A stretch of 64,000 nucleotides of DNA, taken from contig CAMCVK010000009.1 in assembly GCA_945881865.1 (NCBI GenBank), positions 62,001-126,000 on the forward strand, read 5' to 3'. Position 1 is the stretch's first letter. The number at the start of each line of letters is the position of its first letter. Below, in pieces: positions 58,406-64,000 of the stretch. This DNA is from Fimbriimonas ginsengisoli Gsoil 348 (GTDB taxonomy: Bacteria; Armatimonadota; Fimbriimonadia; Fimbriimonadales; Fimbriimonadaceae). The notes beneath the pieces are model-generated. The model worked only from the letters and a program-made list of their open reading frames with translations, was not told where the DNA came from and searched no databases. A program made the translations under genes and the position numbers.

Positions 58406-60253
58406 ATGAACTTGAATGATCTCACAAGCGCATTTAGAGTTCCAGTCCGACAAGGGCAGGTGGCGATGGCCCGAGCTGGCCTATCCGCAATTGTCTTGGG
58501 CTTTGCCGTGGGCGCCCTTGCCCAGTCCCCAGAAACAAAACCCAACATCCTAGTTGTGCTCTTCGACGATGTCGGCTTCATGGATTTCGGTGCTTATGGC
58601 AGCGATTCGCGGACTCCCAACATCGATGCCGTGGCAAAAAAGGGGGTTATGCTTTCGCGCTTCCATTCATCGCCATTTTGCGGGCCGAGTCGCGCGATGC
58701 TTCTGACGGGAATGGACAACCACCAGGTCGGAATGGGGACGCTGGTGGAAACTGTGACTGCGGAAATGCGAAGCAGCCCCGGCTATTCCATGCTCTGGCG
58801 CGAGAATCAGAAGACTGTTGCCAGCCTGCTGTCCACGGCGGGCTATCAAACCTACGTGACCGGCAAGTGGGGCATTGGCGAGGCGGGCGCGAACCTTCCG
58901 AATCGATTCGGATTCGACCGGTCCTACGTGATGGATGCGACCGGCGGCAGTAATTACAACGCCAAGCCGTACCTGCCGGGATACCACGATGTGGACTGGT
59001 TCGAAGATGGGAAGTCGATTAAACTGCCTGCCGACTATTATTCCTCTCGAAATCTCATCGACAAAATGATCGACTACATCGATGGGGGCAAACCGGACAA
59101 GCCGTTCTTCGGATTCCTTTCTCTACAGGCCGTGCACATCCCGGTACAGGCTCCGAAACCCTACATTGACTCCTACAACGGTGTTTTCGACGCTGGATGG
59201 GATGAAATGCGCAAGACTCGGCTTCAACGGGCAATCAAGCTCGGGCTGGTCCCGCCTACCACAAAGCTGCCGCCGGCACCCAAAACTCATCGCGCCTGGG
59301 ACGGTCTGACGCCTGATGAAAAGGCAGTTTCGGCTCGCGAGATGCAGGTCAATGCTGGAATGATGACAGCGGCCGACGAACATGTCGGGCGCTTGTTGAA
59401 ACACCTAGAAGCCGCTGGAAAGCTCAAGAACACCATCGTCATCATCACGTCCGACAACGGCGCAGAAGCGGCCGTCACCAAGTTCCAAGGTTTCCAGAAA
59501 GTGCTCGTCCGCGGGATCGAGTCGATCGAAGGTTTTGACACATCACCGGAGAACATGGGTCAGGTTAACAGCCTAACTGCCATCGGGCCGGAGTGGGCTT
59601 CGGTTTCATCCGCGCCCTTCAACCTTTACAAGTTCTACGGCAGCGAAGGGGGCTTGCGAGTGCCTTTGATCGCAGCTGGCCCCGGGATCAGGGCATCTGG
59701 CATCCTGGATGCGCCTATCCATGTGGCGGATCTGGTACCGACGATCTTGGATTCAGCGAACGTGCCCTATGAGGCATCCGCCTTCTATGGTCGCAGCGCC
59801 TTTCCGGTACTGGCCAAGAAGTCCGACCGCAGCAGGGCCGAGAACGAGGGGTTCGGATTTGAGGTGAGCGGCAACGCCGCCCTATATCGCGGGCAGTGGA
59901 AGATAACGCGCCTATCACCGCCTCTGGGAGACAGAAAATGGAGACTCTATGACCTCTCGACGGATCCGGGCGAGACCACAGACGTGTCCGCTGCGAACCC
60001 GAAGCTTTTTGAAAGCATGGTGGCTGAGTACAAGTCGTATTCCGAAAAAGTCGGCGTAATCGAGCTTGGACCAAATGACTCCGCTTTCAAGCAACTCTTC
60101 AAAAATGTTGCGACGAAGGCATTGCATAAATACTGGCCGTACGTGGTCGGAGTAGTCGTCGCAATCGCTGCAGTTCTGTATTTTTCGTTTCGGACAATCC
60201 GGGGCTTTGTGCGGCGACGACGTGCAAAGGCTAAGAATGGCCAGAGGATCTAA
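58406..60253 (+). CDS. Cys-type arylsulfatase with C-terminal membrane anchor
   Basis: A 615-residue sulfatase. DDVGFMDFGAYGS binds the metal; the active-site C-x-P-S-R motif is FCGPSRAMLLTGM with Cys92 (from the 58406 start), which must be converted to formylglycine; TGKWGIGE, FGFLSLQAVHIPVQ and SDNGAE follow. The signal peptide is clear at MARAGLSAIVLGFAVGALAQ, so an ATG at 58466 is an equally good start. The C-terminus (YWPYVVGVVVAIAAVLYF then RTIRGFVRRRR) is a membrane anchor with cytoplasmic basic tail, leaving the enzyme in the periplasm. Substrate unknown. Confidence 0.92.
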   Translation: MNLNDLTSAFRVPVRQGQVAMARAGLSAIVLGFAVGALAQSPETKPNILVVLFDDVGFMDFGAYGSDSRTPNIDAVAKKGVMLSRFHSSPFCGPSRAMLLTGMDNHQVGMGTLVETVTAEMRSSPGYSMLWRENQKTVASLLSTAGYQTYVTGKWGIGEAGANLPNRFGFDRSYVMDATGGSNYNAKPYLPGYHDVDWFEDGKSIKLPADYYSSRNLIDKMIDYIDGGKPDKPFFGFLSLQAVHIPVQAPKPYIDSYNGVFDAGWDEMRKTRLQRAIKLGLVPPTTKLPPAPKTHRAWDGLTPDEKAVSAREMQVNAGMMTAADEHVGRLLKHLEAAGKLKNTIVIITSDNGAEAAVTKFQGFQKVLVRGIESIEGFDTSPENMGQVNSLTAIGPEWASVSSAPFNLYKFYGSEGGLRVPLIAAGPGIRASGILDAPIHVADLVPTILDSANVPYEASAFYGRSAFPVLAKKSDRSRAENEGFGFEVSGNAALYRGQWKITRLSPPLGDRKWRLYDLSTDPGETTDVSAANPKLFESMVAEYKSYSEKVGVIELGPNDSAFKQLFKNVATKALHKYWPYVVGVVVAIAAVLYFSFRTIRGFVRRRRAKAKNGQRI

Positions 60254-60284
60254 TCGATAACCCTTAAGGAGCAAACCAAACACT

Positions 60285-61118
60285 ATGCACTGGAGTCTTT
60301 ACCTTCTCGGCGGACTTATAATTCTGCTTGCCATCATCACGTACTTCCTTCGCCAAATCCTGGCAGCGATGGGGTTGCATCGTCACTACAAAATTCCAGA
60401 CTTCGATCTGAAAGGGCTTCGCGCGCTGGTCGTGTGCACAAACCACAATCGACTTGATCCCCGCAATAAGGATACCGGCGCCTTTGGCTCGGAGTTTACG
60501 GTTCCCTACTACGCTTTTATCAACGCGGGCATGGACGTTGACATGGCCTCACCTAAAGGTGGGGAAATCCCGGTCCAGCCTCCGAGTTGGTCGTGGCCGC
60601 TCTCCTGCGCGGACGATAAACGCTTCATGGCGGACAAAGACGCCATGGCCAAGCTGAAGAACTCCAAGAAGATTAGCGATATCAACCCGGAAGATTACGA
60701 TGTGATCTTCATGGCGGGTGGTTGGGGCGCGGCCTACGACCTGATGCAAAGCGAGGAGCTCGCCGCTCTCGTCACGCGCGCCAATGCCCTCGGTAAGATC
60801 CTCGGGTCGGTCTGTCACGGCGCTTTGGGCCTCTGCAGCGCAAAGGGTATCGATGGCGAGTCTTTGGTCAAGGGCCGCCGTGTAACAGGTGTTACAAACG
60901 ATCAGATCAATACCTTCGGCATTGCAGTAACTCCTAAGCATCCTGAGGAAGAATTAAGGAAAGCCGGGGCGATTTACGAGTGCCAACACGGAAGGCTGGA
61001 CCCGTTTATGACCCATACCTCGATTGACGGCAACCTGATCACCGGCCAGAACCAGAACAGCGGTTACGAGACTGCCCACCGAATCTTGGAGAAAATTGCC
61101 ACGCAGAGGAGCGTTTAG
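60285..61118 (+). CDS. Membrane-anchored DJ-1/PfpI family protein
   Basis: A 277-residue protein. An N-terminal helix (LYLLGGLIILLAIITYFL) is followed by a class I glutamine amidotransferase-like domain: LRALVVCTNHNRLDP, FINAGMDVDMASPKGGEIPVQ, DYDVIFMAGGWGAAYDL and the nucleophile elbow GSVCHGALGL with Cys177 and His178. Hsp31-type chaperone/glyoxalase relatives share this. AAGGAG precedes the ATG. It lies between the sulfatase and the FGE; its membrane anchor and placement suggest a linked envelope role. The orientation of the domain is not settled. Confidence 0.82.
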   Translation: MHWSLYLLGGLIILLAIITYFLRQILAAMGLHRHYKIPDFDLKGLRALVVCTNHNRLDPRNKDTGAFGSEFTVPYYAFINAGMDVDMASPKGGEIPVQPPSWSWPLSCADDKRFMADKDAMAKLKNSKKISDINPEDYDVIFMAGGWGAAYDLMQSEELAALVTRANALGKILGSVCHGALGLCSAKGIDGESLVKGRRVTGVTNDQINTFGIAVTPKHPEEELRKAGAIYECQHGRLDPFMTHTSIDGNLITGQNQNSGYETAHRILEKIATQRSV

Positions 61119-61152
61119 GCAAGGGTCCCTGGCAGCTCAAGAGCATCCCATC

Positions 61153-61659
61153 ATGCATGTGTCCCCCGCCCTTAACGCCGACTGTAAACCGATCGATCAA
61201 GCTGCAGTCGGCCTGATCTACGGATCCATCTTGGTGCTGAGCGTTCTCATGGCGTTGGAGGAAGCGCAGGCGACACCGCTTCGGCCGGCCATCGTCCTTT
61301 TTGGATCGGTTTTGGCCGTAACTTTGGCGAAGGGTTTTTCTGAGGTACTTGGCCATGCGGTCCAAAGCCACGAGCGGATCCTAACGCGAACGGCCTGGAA
61401 GACGGCGTGGCACCATTCTCACCCGACCCTCACCGTCGCCAACTTGCCCACGCTGTTGCTCCTTTCGACTGGGCTCGGGTGGCTCGATTTCGGGTCGGCC
61501 ATTACGATCTCACAAGTCTTCTGCGTTGTCCTGCTCGCCGTCCTCGGTGCCCGGGTGGGCTGGGCAATTCAGCCCAAGTCTTGGCTCCCTTTGGGAGGAG
61601 CACTCTTCGTCGGCGGCATCGGATCGGCGTTGGCCGCTCTGAAGCATGCGATCCACTAA
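61153..61659 (+). CDS. Hypothetical four-helix membrane protein
   Basis: A 168-residue protein. ATG at 61153 chosen; an ATG-like upstream start at 61096 would overlap the DJ-1 gene. About four hydrophobic segments: AVGLIYGSILVLSVLMALEEA, LRPAIVLFGSVLAVTLAKGF, ANLPTLLLLSTGLGWLDF and VFCVVLLAVLGARVGWAI. The sequence AWHHSHPTLTVANLP between segments 2 and 3 has histidines. No family recognised. It ends 11 bp before the FGE. Confidence 0.65.
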   Translation: MHVSPALNADCKPIDQAAVGLIYGSILVLSVLMALEEAQATPLRPAIVLFGSVLAVTLAKGFSEVLGHAVQSHERILTRTAWKTAWHHSHPTLTVANLPTLLLLSTGLGWLDFGSAITISQVFCVVLLAVLGARVGWAIQPKSWLPLGGALFVGGIGSALAALKHAIH

Positions 61660-61670
61660 AGGAGAACAAA

Positions 61671-62546
61671 TTGACGACCACACGCAACAGTCGACCGCAT
61701 GTGATCATGGGAGCCGTCGCACTCGGAACCGTCGCGGCAGCCGTCTTGACCTCCCAGTTCGGTAGGAGCGGAGCCCAGCTAGGCGCTTTCATCGAAATCC
61801 CCGGCGGCGGGTTTATCCAGGGCTCCGATCCAGTCTACGCCGAAGAGGGTCCGCCCAGAAAGGTCTTCGTCTCCCCGTTTCGCTTGCAAGCCCATGAGGT
61901 CACCAACCGCCAATTCGCGGCCTTCGTGAAGGCCACGGGCTACGTAACTGATGCCGAACGTAAGGGCGGGTCCGCGCAGTTCTGCAAGAGTAACAGGCCT
62001 AATGTCTTGCCCACTTCGTGGACTATCGACCGCAACGTAACTTGGCGGACGCCAAACGGTGTGGGCTCGACACTTGACGGGCGGTCGCTTCATCCAGTGG
62101 TCCATGTCTCGCTGAACGATGCCCGCGCTTATGCGAAGTGGGCTGGGGGGCGGATCCCAAGCGAAGTGGAATGGGAATATGCGGCGACACTCGGTCTCTT
62201 GGACCCTAAGGATCCAGAATCGGGTGCGCGCCGTCCAGACGGCACTTTACGGGCCAACGTCTGGACGGGGATCTTCCCCAGAGTCAACACGCGTCAGGAT
62301 GGCTATGAAGGGACCGGGCCAGTCGGGTCCTTCGAGCCTGGACGGACCGGCGCCTACGACATGATCGGCAACGTCTGGGAATGGACCGAAACGGCCGACG
62401 GCCCCCATTTCACCATCAAAGGTGGATCGTTTCTATGCAGCGAGGACCACTGCCGAAGGTTCCGTCCGGCCGCGCGTCAAAGCATGGAGGTTGACTTTAG
62501 CGCCGCCCATATCGGCTTTCGCATTATCACGGATGCGCGGCAGTGA
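61671..62546 (+). CDS. Formylglycine-generating enzyme (SUMF1-type)
   Basis: A 291-residue oxidase that converts the sulfatase active-site Cys to formylglycine. The catalytic pair Cys256/Cys261 is in GSFLCSEDHCRRFRPAARQ, the C-x4-C spacing of human SUMF1 and bacterial FGEs. IEIPGGGFIQGS, PSEVEWEYAA, GNVWEWTET and HIGFR are conserved. The N-terminus (MTTTRNSRPHVIMGAVALGTVAAAVL) may be a signal peptide or anchor, which is unusual. Start TTG at 61671 behind AAAGGAGA. It matures the sulfatase three genes upstream. Confidence 0.9.
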   Translation: MTTTRNSRPHVIMGAVALGTVAAAVLTSQFGRSGAQLGAFIEIPGGGFIQGSDPVYAEEGPPRKVFVSPFRLQAHEVTNRQFAAFVKATGYVTDAERKGGSAQFCKSNRPNVLPTSWTIDRNVTWRTPNGVGSTLDGRSLHPVVHVSLNDARAYAKWAGGRIPSEVEWEYAATLGLLDPKDPESGARRPDGTLRANVWTGIFPRVNTRQDGYEGTGPVGSFEPGRTGAYDMIGNVWEWTETADGPHFTIKGGSFLCSEDHCRRFRPAARQSMEVDFSAAHIGFRIITDARQ

Positions 62547-62713
62547 ACTGCCGCCTCGTAATGACTAGTCTAGTAAGATTTGACGGGGCATAGAACAATA
62601 GGGAAATTACTTGAATAACTGATGGTGTGGTGGGTAGAATTCGCGCACAGTTACTCGCATAAAATAATATACAGCTATATCGCGTAAGTTATATAAACAC
62701 TTGTAGGTACAAC

Positions 62714-63655
62714 ATGCAAATACAAATTCTGACGTCAGCCATCCTTGGAGTGATTCTCTTAGGATGCGGAAAAGTTCAACAGATCCAATCAATACGCAAT
62801 TACGATCCGGTGCTTTCCAGTGCCGCCCAGGAAGACACCACCGTTACGACGATTCAATCAAAGCGCGATAAGCATGGACGGCAAGTAGGACTTATTTCCG
62901 CGTTTTTCGGATTAGATGATGCTTTAGCTAGAGCAGCGGATCAGGGGGTCTGGCCAGGTGCTGGCGGTAAAGATGGCATGCCCGTCATTTTCTCCCATGA
63001 GATCGACTACAAGACGATGCAGGCCGGAGATTTTCGAGTGACAACGGCGTCAGGGAAAGTTGGCGAAATTTTGGCCGTGACACTGGCTCCGGCAGATGAT
63101 AAAGGAGAACACAGAACCGTTTTGTTCGCCGGGCGCTACGGCAGCATTGATGACCAGCCCGCGAAGGTGGAAATCGTAGGCAACCTTCTTTCCATTGACG
63201 GAACACTAAACTTTAAAGGGGAAAGTATAGTTGTCACACCTCTCGAAGAGGGCGCAACTATGGTTTGGGCTGAAACTGTTCCCGAAGCTGAATGGGAGAT
63301 CGGGAAGAAGGCGACTCCATTGCCTTGGGGCGGAGGCAGTGGCGCTGCCGAAGGCACGAAGACGTTGGTGAGGGTGACGTGGAGCGGAGGCGTTACCAGA
63401 CCGGTTGGTGGAGAAGTTCAGGACGAAGAGCGACTACTTTATAAGGTCACCGTTCTGCTTGCGAATGGCAGCAAACAGATCGTCACCCCATTTGCGATTG
63501 GTGACTTAGGGGATGGGGACAACAATCATGAGCTTTGCCTTGACGTGGTCGGAACACCGCAATCGGTCTATTTCCCTAAAGCCAGACTGGTAGATCCTAG
63601 GAAGGACTTGAACCCGGAGACGACGATAGCGATCGTAAAGTCGCCAGCTCGGTGA
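62714..63655 (+). CDS. Hypothetical lipoprotein
   Basis: A 313-residue protein with lipobox ILLGC at residue about 18 (MQIQILTSAILGVILLGCGK). The mature part is acidic and beta-rich, with HEIDYKTMQAGDFRVTTASGKVGEI, VTLAPADDKGEHRTVLFAGRYGSI and a final DLNPETTIAIVKS. No catalytic motif recognised. Codon use and an A+T-rich upstream gap (62547-62713; many ATA/TTA) set it apart from the rest of the window. It may belong to a different acquired segment than the sulfatase operon. Confidence 0.65.
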   Translation: MQIQILTSAILGVILLGCGKVQQIQSIRNYDPVLSSAAQEDTTVTTIQSKRDKHGRQVGLISAFFGLDDALARAADQGVWPGAGGKDGMPVIFSHEIDYKTMQAGDFRVTTASGKVGEILAVTLAPADDKGEHRTVLFAGRYGSIDDQPAKVEIVGNLLSIDGTLNFKGESIVVTPLEEGATMVWAETVPEAEWEIGKKATPLPWGGGSGAAEGTKTLVRVTWSGGVTRPVGGEVQDEERLLYKVTVLLANGSKQIVTPFAIGDLGDGDNNHELCLDVVGTPQSVYFPKARLVDPRKDLNPETTIAIVKSPAR

Positions 63656-64000
63656 AGACTTGCGAAGGAGTGAAGTTCGTTTGATTGGCGGTGGTTTATG
63701 CCGGTAGCTAACGCAGTTTTGTGAAGCAGCTGCGTTCAGGGTCGTCAAATTTCTGGTTTTCATGGGCGGGTCGGCTAGAGTGCGGGAAGAGAAGTTCCTT
63801 AATCGCCCAGCACGTTCGCCACTAAATCCTGCACACCAATCGGTGGGCAAGATTTAGTGGTTTCTGGGGCTTGTTAGCAGCTTGAGGCCAGCGCTCTGCC
63901 CAACAGAGCGAGGGAAACGCACGAAAGGAGTCTCGGCCGTCTGGGATACCAATTGTTAGTCCGATACCTGATCGGGGAAGGAATGTGCAGTAAGATAGTC
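63656..64000. other. Intergenic region at the window edge without a recognisable gene
   Basis: No open frame with family features was found in these 345 bases. They contain a large imperfect palindrome (63819-63860) and a small perfect hairpin CGCTCTG/CAGAGCG (63892-63910, loop CCCAA). The rest is featureless. The right boundary of the putative island may lie here or beyond. Confidence 0.5.
63819..63860. repeat. 42-bp imperfect palindrome
   Basis: The outer arms CCACTAAATC and GATTTAGTGG pair over 10 bp, and the inner parts TGCACACC/GGTGGGCA pair except for one mismatch, around an AATC loop. In all, 17 of 19 positions pair. As RNA it is a strong hairpin with a TTTCT just after it on the plus strand, so a terminator for the lipoprotein gene is possible; as DNA it could be a recombination or protein-binding site. 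Confidence 0.55.

Noticed and set aside
63506-63850. Open frame of 114 codons on the minus strand at the right edge
   Set aside because: It overlaps the lipoprotein gene's 3' end antisense, has no signal or family features and runs through the large palindrome.
63819-63860. Integron attC site
   Set aside because: The arms lack the GTTRRRY and RYYYAAC ends and there is no integrase or cassette gene array.
63940-63960. GGATACCAATTGTT as a direct repeat of the tRNA-Glu 3' end (GGTACCAAGTTTT), i.e. an attachment site
   Set aside because: The match is short and broken; not enough to call an att site.

Overview
The window looks like chromosomal DNA from a diderm (Gram-negative-type) bacterium of fairly high G+C content. 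Kdo synthesis (kdsA), a LolA-like protein, outer-membrane beta-barrels, lipoproteins and meso-DAP synthesis (dapF) all imply an outer membrane and DAP peptidoglycan. Gene content and style (tandem sialate O-acetylesterases, CE7 esterases, FKBP lipoproteins, short operons with 4-bp ATGA overlaps) are compatible with Armatimonadota/Fimbriimonadia. That placement is an inference and not shown by any marker RNA here. No CRISPR array, transposase, integrase or rRNA was found.

Layout. 1-3.4 kb: NAD/biotin genes (birA fragment, nadC), an aldo/keto reductase, a 59-residue membrane protein and a GNAT acetyltransferase. 3.4-10.3 kb: a beta-propeller/phosphoesterase, then a leftward run of a WecG/TagA transferase, cobalamin adenosyltransferase, a LolA-like protein, feoA and feoB. 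10.4-16.9 kb: sdhB, a DsbD-N-like protein and kdsA rightward, a GT4/CE7/NIL operon leftward, then a short leuA and a DinB protein. 16.9-21 kb: mntH with a palindromic operator on its start codon, and dnaB. 21-33.4 kb: three tandem sialate O-acetylesterase paralogues, glycerate 2-kinase, a second CE7 esterase and a liv ABC transporter without livF. 33.5-43.7 kb: housekeeping and small genes, including an ArgC-like probable pseudoenzyme, a double-FKBP lipoprotein, smpB and an fdx-apt-OB-miaA-hfq-dapF run. 43.8-56.1 kb: envelope genes, namely a beta-barrel, an ECF sigma/anti-sigma/RseB-like set, PBP1A, PBP2, an O-antigen-ligase-like protein, two GT2 enzymes, and a LysM/SH3/NlpC hydrolase behind a structured leader. 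56.2-64 kb: tRNA-Glu(UUC), then a rightward cluster that looks acquired (more A+T in places, no close operon overlaps).

That last cluster holds an AraC-type regulator, a beta-barrel, a membrane-anchored Cys-type arylsulfatase, a membrane-anchored DJ-1/PfpI protein, a small membrane protein, a formylglycine-generating enzyme and a lipoprotein. It reads as one self-contained unit: uptake or exposure at the outer membrane, sulfate ester hydrolysis in the periplasm, and the enzyme that matures the sulfatase active-site cysteine.

Two window-wide patterns stand out. At least fifteen first-of-operon genes have a TANNNT (or near) hexamer 6-12 nt before the start codon, often with no Shine-Dalgarno sequence, as expected for leaderless transcripts. 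Several convergent gene pairs end inside the same 4-bp CTAG or TTAG, so that both stop codons share bases.
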